From contig JAAYHP010000554.1 in the NCBI GenBank assembly GCA_012735355.1, forward strand, positions 1 to 9,382: a DNA stretch of 9,382 nt, written 5' to 3'. This DNA is from Lysinibacillus sp. (GTDB lineage: Bacteria; Bacillota; Bacilli; Bacillales_A; Planococcaceae). The position numbers and the translations under genes were made by a program. Below the pieces are notes generated by a model. It had not been told where the DNA came from, searched no databases, and worked only from the letters and a program-made list of their open reading frames with translations. This document shows, one piece after another, positions 1-6,330 of this stretch; positions within the stretch are counted from its first letter, which is position 1, and every line of letters begins with the position of its first letter.

Positions 1-1755
1 ATTATCTTTATTCATTGATTGGTCACCGGATAATGCGATAGGGATAAGATAGTTATTTTTATAGTTTCCAATGAAATCAATTATTGTAACGTATTCTTTA
101 GAAGGATGTTTACGTAATCCACGACCAAGTTGTTGAATAAAAATAATGCTTGATTGTGTTTGGCGAAGCATCACAATTTGATTTAAGAAGGGAATATCGA
201 TTCCTTCATTAAAAATATCTACTGTGAGTATGTATTCTAATTCTCCGCTGTCTAATTTACGGATTGCTTCTTCACGTTCTTCTTGAGTGTTGTCACCAGT
301 TAGTGCAATTGTTTTTAATCCTTCATCATTTAAAGCTACTGAAAGATTTCGAGCTTCTTCTTTTGTACTACAAAACATTAAGCCTTTTACGCGATCACCA
401 GAGTAGCCATAGTAATTTATTTTTTCAATAATATGTTGGACCCGTTCGTGAGAAACAAGCTTTCGTAGTTCAGTTGCATCGTCAATTAATTCTCCGTCTT
501 TTTCATAGTCTAAAACGCCAAAATAATGAAAAGGGCACAACATATCTTCTTCAAGGGCAGCTTGTAATCGAATTTCGTAAGCGATATTGTAATCAAATAA
601 TTCATAAATATTGAAGTTGTCTGTCCGCTCCGGGGTAGCAGTCATACCTAGTAAAAATTCAGGAGTAAAGTAATTAATAACCTTTATGTATGAATCAGCA
701 CCAGCTTTGTGAACTTCATCAATTAAGATATAATCAAAATGGTCTTTTGCGAATTGTTGAAGGTAGTTGTCTTTTGAGATTGTTTGTATTGTTGCAAATA
801 AATACTTGGCATCTATATCTTTTGAGTTTCCGGAAAGGATACCAAAATCTTCGTCATAGCCGCCGAGAACCATTTTATAATCTTCCATTGCTTTCTTTAA
901 AATTTGTTCCCGATGCACAATAAATAACATTTTATTCGGTGCAAAGTTTCGTACATCGAAAGCAGATAAATAGGTTTTCCCTGTACCAGTGGCAGAGATA
1001 ATTAATCCTTTATTTGCACCTGTTGCTCGTAGACTTTTTAATTGCTCAAGTGCAACGGTCTGCATTTTATTTGGCTGAATTGATAGGCTTTCAGCTAAGG
1101 AATTGGTTAAGTATTGGGTGTTTAATTCTAGAACATTGGAAGTATCATTATTTACAAAGGGCTTTAGTTCATAATTTTTCTCGTAGTTATTAATCCATTC
1201 ATCTGTTAATTCTGTTCCTTCATTCCAAGCCTCTTCGAATTGATTTTTAAAATGATTAATAATTTCCCCATTTTCCATAGAGGTTAAATAGACGTTCCAT
1301 TCATAGTTTGCTTTTAATGCACTATCGGTTAAATTTGAACTTCCAACAATAAGGGAGTAATAGTCTTTATGTTCGAAAATATACCCCTTTGCATGGAATC
1401 CTTTTTTACTAGTAATCCGAACTTCTACATTATCTAACTTTAATAATTCTTTAAACATTTTTGGTTGATTAAAGTTTAAGAAAGTAGAAGTAAGGATTCG
1501 TCCTTTAATTCCTTTTCGTTTTAAGTCGTACAGCATTGTTTTTAAAGTAGCAAGACCACCTTCAGTGATGAAGGCGACAGAAAAGTAGAATGTATTACAA
1601 GTTTTTAGTTCTTGTAATAATGTTGTTAAAACAGTTTCCTGTCTTTTATTTGTGAGTAATTTTGGTTTGAATTGTGCAGAAACTGGTTTGTTTTGATCGA
1701 TAAATCCCTTATGTAAAGAGTTTTCGATTTTTTTAATCAGTTGCTGTTGGTTCAT
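1..1755 (-). CDS. PLD-like nuclease / superfamily II DEAD-DEAH helicase (DUF3427-type), C-terminus cut by window edge
   Basis: The frame is open for 585 codons from the ATG at 1755 to position 1, with no stop or frameshift; the 3' end lies outside the window. Residues about 40-190 form a phospholipase-D-like domain with H121-A-K123 followed by G138-S-S-N141, a single-HKD nuclease signature. The helicase core follows: Q-motif-like QPNKMQ (about 227-232), Walker A ATGTGKT (255-261), motif Ia VHRE (281-284), Walker B DEVH (346-349), motif III TATP (372-375), and in the second RecA domain NEGIDIP (516-522) and motif VI QQLGRGLR (541-548). Proteins with this order normally carry a C-terminal DUF3427 region and total roughly 900-1000 residues, so about a third is probably missing. 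The likely role is ATP-driven nucleic-acid translocation coupled to cleavage, possibly repair or phage defence; the substrate is unknown. The ATG has a GGTGG ribosome site and starts 21 bp after the Nudix gene, so the two are probably co-transcribed. Confidence 0.93.
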   Translation of the reverse strand, partial: MNQQQLIKKIENSLHKGFIDQNKPVSAQFKPKLLTNKRQETVLTTLLQELKTCNTFYFSVAFITEGGLATLKTMLYDLKRKGIKGRILTSTFLNFNQPKMFKELLKLDNVEVRITSKKGFHAKGYIFEHKDYYSLIVGSSNLTDSALKANYEWNVYLTSMENGEIINHFKNQFEEAWNEGTELTDEWINNYEKNYELKPFVNNDTSNVLELNTQYLTNSLAESLSIQPNKMQTVALEQLKSLRATGANKGLIISATGTGKTYLSAFDVRNFAPNKMLFIVHREQILKKAMEDYKMVLGGYDEDFGILSGNSKDIDAKYLFATIQTISKDNYLQQFAKDHFDYILIDEVHKAGADSYIKVINYFTPEFLLGMTATPERTDNFNIYELFDYNIAYEIRLQAALEEDMLCPFHYFGVLDYEKDGELIDDATELRKLVSHERVQHIIEKINYYGYSGDRVKGLMFCSTKEEARNLSVALNDEGLKTIALTGDNTQEEREEAIRKLDSGELEYILTVDIFNEGIDIPFLNQIVMLRQTQSSIIFIQQLGRGLRKHPSKEYVTIIDFIGNYKNNYLIPIALSGDQSMNKDN

Positions 1756-1776
1756 GTTATTACCACCAATTTATCA

Positions 1777-2172
1777 TTATTTTCCCTTTATAATTTTCTC
1801 TACTGCCGGGATATCAGCCGGTGCGAAATTCAGTTGTGTCATTTCCTCACGGGATACCCATTTTGCTTCAGCGTGTTCTAGAGCTTGAGGTTGTCCTTCA
1901 ACTAGCTTTGCCATATATGTTTCAAGACGAACAATTACTTTTTCGTATTCATAAGTGGTATCTTCCACTTTCTTACCAACTTCAATGGAACAGTTGAATT
2001 CTTCTTTTATTTCACGAGCCAATGCTTCTTCAGGAGATTCTCCATCTTCAATCTTTCCTCCAGGAAATTCCCAGTAATTAGGTAAGGTCATTTCTGGTCC
2101 TCTTAATGCACAAAAGATTTCATTTCTCTCATTTTCAATAATTGCTCCAACTACATGGACAGTTTTTTTCAT
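1777..2172 (-). CDS. MutT/NudG-like Nudix hydrolase ((deoxy)nucleoside triphosphate pyrophosphohydrolase)
   Basis: A 131-residue single-domain Nudix protein. The Nudix box is clear: counted from this start, G39 (in PGGKIE), E45, then R53-E54 and E57-E58, fitting GX5EX7REUXEE, but the usual Gly near the end of the box is Asn60. It resembles the MutT/CTP pyrophosphohydrolase group (about 130 residues) that hydrolyses damaged or non-canonical (d)NTPs to the monophosphate and pyrophosphate. An upstream GTG at 2184 and ATG at 2181 are in frame, but the ribosome site AAGGTG (2187-2182) overlaps the GTG and abuts that ATG. It lies 9 nt from the ATG at 2172, which is therefore preferred (MKKTVHVVGA...). 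It is the first gene of a probable operon with the PLD-helicase. The pairing suggests nucleotide or nucleic-acid processing, but the exact substrate cannot be read from sequence. Confidence 0.93.
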   Translation of the reverse strand: MKKTVHVVGAIIENERNEIFCALRGPEMTLPNYWEFPGGKIEDGESPEEALAREIKEEFNCSIEVGKKVEDTTYEYEKVIVRLETYMAKLVEGQPQALEHAEAKWVSREEMTQLNFAPADIPAVEKIIKGK

Positions 2173-2202
2173 CGTTGTCATCACCTTGTTTTGTTTTTAC
2201 AT

Positions 2203-2230
2203 ATTATGTATTTTATTATAATAAATTCAA
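2203..2230 (-). promoter_or_regulatory. Candidate sigma-A promoter for the Nudix-helicase operon
   Basis: Read on the minus strand, TTGAAT (2230-2225) and CATAAT (2208-2203) are separated by 16 bp. This would place the transcript start about 24 nt before the Nudix ATG. A second perfect TATAAT lies further upstream (2248-2243) but has only a poor -35 (GTGAAT at 17 bp). The region is very AT-rich, so chance matches are likely. Confidence 0.4.
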
Positions 2231-2397
2231 TATTTGAGTTCCATTATACTAAAAGTAGTATTGAAATTCACATTTTGTATCGAAATATTAGTTATTTTCG
2301 ATTATTATACTAACCATAGCAGTAATTAGAAAGAGATAGTGGCTTTTACGCACAATATGTAATTAGGTGTACCTCAGTAGGGTGCGTTAACTTATTT

Positions 2398-2404
2398 AGG
2401 AGGA
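2398..2404 (+). promoter_or_regulatory. Strong ribosome binding site that decides a TTG start
   Basis: AGGAGGA sits 7 nt before the TTG at 2412. No ATG lies in a comparable position, so this site is the main reason to accept TTG as the initiation codon of the SgcJ/EcaC-type gene. Confidence 0.85.
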
Positions 2405-2411
2405 ATTTAAT

Positions 2412-2852
2412 TTGTCTAACGTTCAAGAAGTTCAAAAGCTTTATCAACAATTAATTAATGCATGGAATAGAAGAGATGCAGAGGGGATGGCGGAGTTGTT
2501 TGGTGAAGAGGGGGTGCAGATTGGGTTTGATGGGAGTATGTCCATTGGTCAGGAAGAGATAATCTCACATATTACGCCGATTTTTGAAAGCCATTCAACG
2601 GCTCCTTATGTGACGAAGGTGAAAGATATCCGATTTTTAGGAACGGACGTTGCTTTTTTACGTGGGATTGCTGGGATGGTGCCTAACGGGAAGTCGGATA
2701 TTGAGCCAGCTGTGAATGCTCATCAAACTCTTGTAGCAGTGAAAAAAGGCGATAGTTGGTTTATTGAACTGTTTCAAAATACGCCAGCGCAGTTTCATTT
2801 ACGACCAGATCTAGTTGAGGCCATGACGGAAGAGTTACGGAAATTGTTATAG
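2412..2852 (+). CDS. SgcJ/EcaC-family (DUF4440/SnoaL-like, NTF2-fold) protein
   Basis: A 146-residue soluble protein starting at TTG with a consensus ribosome site. The sequence reads as one NTF2-like cone: an N-terminal helix with W18-N-R-R-D-A-E-G-M (about 18-26), an FGEEGVQIGFDGS strand region, a GQEEIISHI helix, then strands ending in a WFIELFQNTPAQ segment. This resembles the SgcJ/EcaC group often annotated as an oxidoreductase. The family is named after enediyne and carotenoid-like pathway genes, but most members have no proven reaction, so the enzymatic label is weak. There is no signal peptide or membrane segment. It appears monocistronic: the divergent Nudix gene is upstream and a terminator follows within 60 bp. 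Confidence 0.88.
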   Translation: MSNVQEVQKLYQQLINAWNRRDAEGMAELFGEEGVQIGFDGSMSIGQEEIISHITPIFESHSTAPYVTKVKDIRFLGTDVAFLRGIAGMVPNGKSDIEPAVNAHQTLVAVKKGDSWFIELFQNTPAQFHLRPDLVEAMTEELRKLL

Positions 2853-2877
2853 TCACATATTTGGAAATAGTTTACGT

Positions 2878-2909
2878 GCGATTTTTCATTAAGAAAGCTC
2901 GCTTTTTTT
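2878..2909 (+). terminator. Rho-independent terminator after the SgcJ/EcaC-type gene
   Basis: A hairpin pairs GCGATTTTTC with GAAAGCTCGC (10 positions, one T-C mismatch and one G-T wobble) around an ATTAA loop, followed directly by seven T residues. It starts 25 bp after the stop codon. Confidence 0.7.
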
Positions 2910-2970
2910 GCTTGGATGCAAGAGCTGATTTCCTACAAAATGGATAAATATGCTAAGCTGTTTTTATGAC

Positions 2971-3114
2971 GATATCGCTGGGTGTTTCGGATATTGCTGA
3001 AATATGTGGCGATATCGCCGAACTTTGTGAACATATCGCTGGAATATATGACTATATCCGGTGGGCTCTCGTAATATCATCAGATTATGTGACAGAATCA
3101 CCGGTAATTATGGA
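2971..3114 (+). repeat. Degenerate tandem array of ~21-bp GATATCGC repeats
   Basis: Units begin at about 2971, 2990, 3011, 3032, 3053, 3073 and 3094, a spacing of 19, 21, 21, 21, 20 and 21 bp. The best-conserved core is GATATCGCYGRAA followed by a T/G-rich half; the central unit contains the perfect 12-bp palindrome GGCGATATCGCC (3008-3019). Later units decay (TATATCCGG, AATATCATC, GAATCACCGG). The frame from ATG 2966 to TAA 3133 stays open for 55 codons because the period is mostly a multiple of three, giving heptads such as DIAEICG/DIAELCE. No ribosome site precedes that ATG, so it is treated as a non-coding repeat. It fills most of the 316-bp gap before the HXXEE gene. Confidence 0.7.
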
Positions 3115-3168
3115 AATTCCTAGAAAAAACTAACTTTATTCAATCACAAATGCATTGGGGAGTGACAA

Positions 3169-3672
3169 ATGGATATCAATATATGGATTGTGTCTTATTT
3201 AATCATCTTCATGCTGCATAACTTGGAGGAAATTATTACGATTGAAAAATGGAGGCTAAAAACCTATCCTCGTATAGCTCATAAGATTCCGTCCTTTATC
3301 CGAAAAGAATTGGAAAGCAATAAAATTACTACTGTTCAGTTTGCGGTCGTTGTGTTTGTGCTTTCTGTTGTTGTCTCAGGGGGATTGATTTACACGAGTG
3401 TTTTTGAACAGTATTTCATCTTTTTAGGAGTGTGTCTCTTTTTTGCGGCGAACATTTTTACCCATCCATTACAATCATTGTATTTGCGATGCTATACGCC
3501 AGGTGTAATCACATCACTTCTATTAGTAATCCCGTACTATAGTCTGTTTTTCTATCATTTCTATGACACGGAAATGTTTTCTTTTGGCACGATGATCGGC
3601 GCCATCATCGTAATAGCTTGCTTGGCCCCTATATTTATCCTTAGTCATAAAATCGGTGAGAAGTGGAAATGA
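3169..3672 (+). CDS. HXXEE-domain integral membrane protein
   Basis: A 167-residue polytopic membrane protein with a GGGGAG ribosome site 6 nt before the ATG. The family signature H17-N-L-E20-E21 lies at the end of the first hydrophobic segment (4-19). Further hydrophobic segments are at about 56-78, 82-97, 112-130 and 138-158. A second conserved block, H99 followed by Y109-T-P-G112, also matches the HXXEE family pattern of polar residues within membrane helices. The clustered His/Glu suggests metal binding or catalysis in the membrane, but no function is established for the family. It is probably the first gene of a cluster with the next two, which follow at 20-21 bp spacing. Confidence 0.85.
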   Translation: MDINIWIVSYLIIFMLHNLEEIITIEKWRLKTYPRIAHKIPSFIRKELESNKITTVQFAVVVFVLSVVVSGGLIYTSVFEQYFIFLGVCLFFAANIFTHPLQSLYLRCYTPGVITSLLLVIPYYSLFFYHFYDTEMFSFGTMIGAIIVIACLAPIFILSHKIGEKWK

Positions 3673-3692
3673 AGCAAAAGGAGAGTGAACGT

Positions 3693-3866
3693 ATGCGAAA
3701 AACTGTTGTTCCTAGTAACATGAATATCATTAATGATTATAAAACGAATCATTTTAACGGGTGGTATGCACTGTTCATTATTTTATCTTTCATTACTTTT
3801 AGAAAAGTGAAGACAATTGAAAAGAAGAAAGGGGAGTTAAGTAGCAAGGTAAATCGACTCTTCTAA
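3693..3866 (+). CDS. Small single-pass membrane protein, unknown function (57 aa)
   Basis: The frame is open from ATG 3663, overlapping the previous gene, but AAAGGAGAG lies about 6-9 nt upstream of the ATG at 3693, which is chosen. The product has a polar N-terminus, one hydrophobic segment (WYALFIILSFITF, about residues 24-36), then a Lys-rich tail, which predicts a cytoplasmic C-terminus by the positive-inside rule. No family was recognised. The good ribosome site and tight spacing (20 bp after the HXXEE gene, 21 bp before the next) favour a real gene, but its short length and lack of homology leave doubt. Confidence 0.6.
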   Translation: MRKTVVPSNMNIINDYKTNHFNGWYALFIILSFITFRKVKTIEKKKGELSSKVNRLF

Positions 3867-3887
3867 CATTAATGTGGAGGAAATAAT

Positions 3888-4343
3888 ATGTCGGGATTTA
3901 TCGCCATTGCATCATCGAAAGAAATTATATTACCAGATGAAATTCAAGAATATAACGATCGGCGAATCTATGACGAGCCGAACAAAGCCTTCTCATTACA
4001 TAAGCTTGATGAATGGTATGAAGAAGCTGTAAAACAAGCGTTCACAATGCCATACATTTACGATGCTGGTGGTGTGGGCGATGAATATTTTTGGGTGTAT
4101 ATAGAAAAGTATATGGAAATTGGGGATATTTTGGAGATACTATCCATACCCAATGAACGTACTGTTTATGAACATGTACAAAAGATATTAGATAATCCTG
4201 AGCCTATCATAATCAATGTAGGAAGCCTTACGTATGAAAACTATCTTGGATGCTTTCAACTCCCTAAAAAGAATTGGCTAGAAGACTTGAAACACCGAAC
4301 GTTATATACAGACCGAGGTATTACGACGATTGTAAAATATTAA
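3888..4343 (+). CDS. Hypothetical cytosolic protein (151 aa)
   Basis: An ATG start preceded by GGAGGAAATAAT, a strong ribosome site. The product is acidic and soluble, rich in Glu, Tyr and Ile, with no signal peptide or membrane segment. Visible blocks are an N-terminal FIAIASSKEI strand, an aromatic region AFSLHKLDEWYEEAVKQAF (about 35-53), YIYDAGGVGDEYFWVY (about 56-71), and a C-terminal LYTDRGITTIVKY. I do not recognise the family. The size and composition resemble small immunity-like or SMI1-like proteins, but no defining motif supports that. It closes the three-gene cluster begun by the HXXEE protein. Confidence 0.8.
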   Translation: MSGFIAIASSKEIILPDEIQEYNDRRIYDEPNKAFSLHKLDEWYEEAVKQAFTMPYIYDAGGVGDEYFWVYIEKYMEIGDILEILSIPNERTVYEHVQKILDNPEPIIINVGSLTYENYLGCFQLPKKNWLEDLKHRTLYTDRGITTIVKY

Positions 4344-4380
4344 TTTTCCTAATGACAATTACGAACGTTCGTGGGAAAAT
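4343..4380. promoter_or_regulatory. Nested inverted repeat upstream of the ECF S-component gene (possible operator)
   Basis: ACGAACGTTCGT (4361-4372) is a perfect 12-bp palindrome. It lies inside a wider inverted repeat, ATTTTCC (4343-4349) and GGAAAAT (4374-4380). There is no T-tract, so this is not a standard terminator. Its place 58 bp before the TTG start suggests a repressor site. It resembles a LexA box with the 4-bp spacer removed, and half of a PurR box, but matches neither. Confidence 0.4.
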
Positions 4381-4430
4381 CTAAAAATAGATACTAATAT
4401 ACATACTAGATCGACAAAGGGGATTAGAAG

Positions 4431-5054
4431 TTGAAAACAAAAGATTTTGCAATGACAACCATTTTTTTAGCAATAGTTTTACTATGCGCCTTTACACCAT
4501 TAGGTTTTATCCATTTAGGGGTCATTAAAGCAACGATCATTCATATTCCAATCATTATCGCATCTATTATATTAGGTCCAAAAATTGGGGCCTTTCTAGG
4601 GCTCGTGTTTGGAATAACAAGTATCATTAACAATACGATTGCTCCAACCCTATTGTCCTTTGCCTTCTCACCAGTCATCCCAGTTTTAGGTACCGACCAA
4701 GGAAGCTTTTGGGCTTTATTTATTGCGATTGTACCAAGGGTGATTGTTGGTGTGATTCCTTACTATCTTTATAAAGCGATTAAAATGGCGTTCAAAAAGG
4801 CAAAAGAAAAACAGGCTTTATTTATCGCAGGGTTAATTTCAACCTTCATTCATACTTTCTTAGTTATGGGATCCATTGCGTTGCTGTTTTACGATGCTTA
4901 TGCGGAGGCGGTTCAAGCGGACGGCTTTGTAGGCATTATTATAGCGATATTTTCAGTATTTTTAACGAATGGAATTACCGAAGCGATTTTAGCCGCCTTT
5001 TTAACAGCTATGATTGCACCGCCACTTTTGAAATTGGCGAAAAAAGGGGCTTAA
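4431..5054 (+). CDS. ECF transporter substrate-binding (S) component, pantothenate/PanT-like family
   Basis: A 207-residue protein with about six hydrophobic segments (7-25, 35-53, 54-70, 94-116, 129-153, 166-198) and a C-terminal Lys tail. The block H38-I-P ... LGPKIGAFLGLVFGITS (38-64) is typical of the PF12822-type S components assigned to pantothenate and related vitamins; NGITEAILAAF (180-190) is the usual last-helix motif. S components bind a vitamin or cofactor in the membrane and work with a shared EcfA-A'-T module encoded elsewhere; none of those genes is in the window. The start is TTG, supported by AAAGGGG 8 nt upstream. No riboswitch is visible in the 87-bp leader, so the ligand stays a family-based guess. 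The gene ends at a strong terminator. Confidence 0.85.
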   Translation: MKTKDFAMTTIFLAIVLLCAFTPLGFIHLGVIKATIIHIPIIIASIILGPKIGAFLGLVFGITSIINNTIAPTLLSFAFSPVIPVLGTDQGSFWALFIAIVPRVIVGVIPYYLYKAIKMAFKKAKEKQALFIAGLISTFIHTFLVMGSIALLFYDAYAEAVQADGFVGIIIAIFSVFLTNGITEAILAAFLTAMIAPPLLKLAKKGA

Positions 5055-5100
5055 TGCTCCACTACCTTTAAAATTAAAGCTATGTGAATTTAAAGAAACG

Positions 5101-5132
5101 AAAAGAATCCTGCGTAAGTTGGATTCTTTTTT
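5101..5132 (+). terminator. Rho-independent terminator after the ECF S-component gene
   Basis: A perfect 10-bp stem pairs AAAAGAATCC with GGATTCTTTT around a TGCGTAAGTT loop, with the T-run continuing at 5127-5132. It isolates the ECF gene from the flavin reductase gene. Confidence 0.88.
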
Positions 5133-5212
5133 AATCTAAAAGTATGTTAGAACATGTTAAAATAAAGAAAGGAAAAAATAGTCTGAATTATTTTAAAGAA
5201 AAGGTGAAATAT

Positions 5213-5827
5213 ATGCTTTCCATTAATCCGAAAGATCAAACTGAAAGAGAAAATTATAAATTGCTCACAGGTACTGTTATTCCAAGACCGATTGCTTTTA
5301 TTACGACGAAATCGACTGAAGGGACACTTAACGGCGCACCTTTTAGCTATTTCAACATCGTCTCGTCTAACCCACCGATGCTTTCTGTTTCCATACAACG
5401 CAAGGACGGGAAGATGAAAGATACAGCGAAAAACATATATGATACGCAGGAGTTTGTCGTGCATATTACAGATCATGATAATGTGGAGCCGTTTAATGCG
5501 GCAGCTGCCAACCTTCCAAGCAATGTAAGTGAAATAGAACTGACGAAGTTAACCCCGGTTGAAAGTGAATTGGTAAGTGTCCCTGGCGTAAAGGAAGCGA
5601 AAGTACGCTTTGAGTGCAAGCTCGTTCAAGCAATCCCTTTAGGTAGTAATAATGAAGGGGAGCCAAGTTGTGATTTGTTTGTGGGAGAGGTAGTCCTCGT
5701 TCATCTTGATGAAAAGATATATGACAACACGTACATTAAAGCGAGAGAATTACATGCAGTAAGTAGACTAGCAGGAAATCATTTCGCTACGATCGGTAAT
5801 ATTTTTTCGCTACAGCGACCGGAGTAA
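5213..5827 (+). CDS. Flavin reductase-family protein (FMN-binding split barrel)
   Basis: A 204-residue protein from the chosen ATG. Family motifs are GTVIPRPIAFITT (about 20-32), NGAPFSYFNIVSSNPPM (about 40-56, the flavin-binding strand/loop), a K-D-T-x-x-N-I helix, FVVHI, GEVVLVH (about 155-161), and RLAGNHFATIG near the C-terminus. Such proteins bind FMN and reduce free flavin with NAD(P)H or act in flavin-dependent oxidoreduction in the cytosol; the partner is unknown. The frame is open from ATG 5144, but that codon lacks a ribosome site and sits just after the preceding terminator. The ATG at 5213 has AAAGGTG 6 nt upstream and gives the usual family length and N-terminus. It appears monocistronic, with terminators on both sides. 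Confidence 0.9.
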   Translation: MLSINPKDQTERENYKLLTGTVIPRPIAFITTKSTEGTLNGAPFSYFNIVSSNPPMLSVSIQRKDGKMKDTAKNIYDTQEFVVHITDHDNVEPFNAAAANLPSNVSEIELTKLTPVESELVSVPGVKEAKVRFECKLVQAIPLGSNNEGEPSCDLFVGEVVLVHLDEKIYDNTYIKARELHAVSRLAGNHFATIGNIFSLQRPE

Positions 5828-5839
5828 AAATCTATGAAA

Positions 5840-5876
5840 TGGCTTAAGCCCTTATTCAGTGGCTTAAGCTATTTTT
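5840..5876 (+). terminator. Rho-independent terminator after the flavin reductase gene
   Basis: TGGCTTAAGCC pairs with GGCTTAAGCTA (11 bp, one G-T wobble) around a 10-nt loop, followed by five T residues. Each arm also contains the self-palindrome GCTTAAGC. It starts 13 bp after the stop codon. Confidence 0.82.
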
Positions 5877-5975
5877 ATGCTATTTTCATTACCATTCATA
5901 TGTAGTTAATTTTAACCATACTATATATGAAGCTGTTATTATCCCACGTGTAATGAATAAAAGTTTTTATTACTT

Positions 5976-6005
5976 GAGATTATTATTACAAATCTCTCTT
6001 TTTTT
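5976..6005 (+). terminator. Possible weak terminator or leader hairpin before the small membrane protein gene
   Basis: GAGATT pairs with AATCTC around a 9-nt loop and is followed by TCTTTTTTT. The stem has only 6 bp and no gene lies directly upstream, since the flavin reductase already has its own terminator. An adjacent AT-only hairpin (AATAAAA/TTTTATT at 5956-5971) adds little. Confidence 0.35.
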
Positions 6006-6032
6006 AAAAAAATAGAAATATTTATGTATAAT
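6004..6032 (+). promoter_or_regulatory. Candidate sigma-A promoter for the 78-aa membrane protein gene
   Basis: TTAAAA (6004-6009) and a perfect TATAAT (6027-6032) are separated by 17 bp. The predicted start leaves a leader of about 20 nt that holds the GAGGAGGG ribosome site. Confidence 0.55.
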
Positions 6033-6058
6033 ATGAAAGTAGGAGAGGAGGGATTTTT

Positions 6059-6295
6059 GTGTCAACTTATCAAAAAGAAGAACTAATCTTACTAGTGAAA
6101 GCTGTTTGTGCAGCAATTCTTGCGACGTTAGTTCACGTCTTTACGGTAAATGTACTTAATACCCATCCGTGGATTGTGTTAGTATTGATTGGGTTAGCTC
6201 TTGCAGTAATTACTGCTTTTGGAGCCCGAAAATACGTTGCCTTTGGGCTGACTTACTTTGTTACATCCATCGTCTGGACGGTTGTCTTTTTCTAA
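6059..6295 (+). CDS. Small hydrophobic membrane protein, unknown function (78 aa)
   Basis: A GTG start with AGGAGGG 6 nt upstream. The product is almost entirely hydrophobic, with three probable helices at about 9-31, 37-54 and 58-78, and the chain ends inside the last helix (WTVVFF). Few charged residues are present: a short K/E patch at 5-7 and R57-K58 between helices 2 and 3. I recognise no family. The strong ribosome site and promoter support a real, separately transcribed gene. It converges with the DUF1259 gene, with an inverted-repeat element between them. Confidence 0.75.
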   Translation: MSTYQKEELILLVKAVCAAILATLVHVFTVNVLNTHPWIVLVLIGLALAVITAFGARKYVAFGLTYFVTSIVWTVVFF

Positions 6296-6330
6296 AGCAA
6301 TTATAAAAGATAGTAGTATTAGTAAATAGG

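Noticed and set aside
690..923. Plus-strand open frame of 77 codons
   Set aside because: It lies wholly antisense inside the helicase core, which has unmistakable conserved motifs; no ribosome site and no sensible product.
2966..3133. 55-codon frame across the repeat array as a gene
   Set aside because: No ribosome site before the ATG; the open frame follows from a repeat period near 21 bp. Kept as a repeat and a finding.
4361..4372. LexA/SOS box
   Set aside because: The Bacillus LexA site needs CGAAC-N4-GTTCG; here the half-sites abut with no spacer, and the neighbouring gene is a vitamin transporter component.
5144..5212. Longer N-terminus for the flavin reductase from ATG 5144
   Set aside because: No ribosome site before 5144 and the extra 23 residues are Lys-rich and not family-like; ATG 5213 has AAAGGTG at good spacing.
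5147..5476. Minus-strand open frame of 109 codons
   Set aside because: Antisense to the flavin reductase gene, Cys/Arg/Phe-rich shadow composition, no ribosome site.
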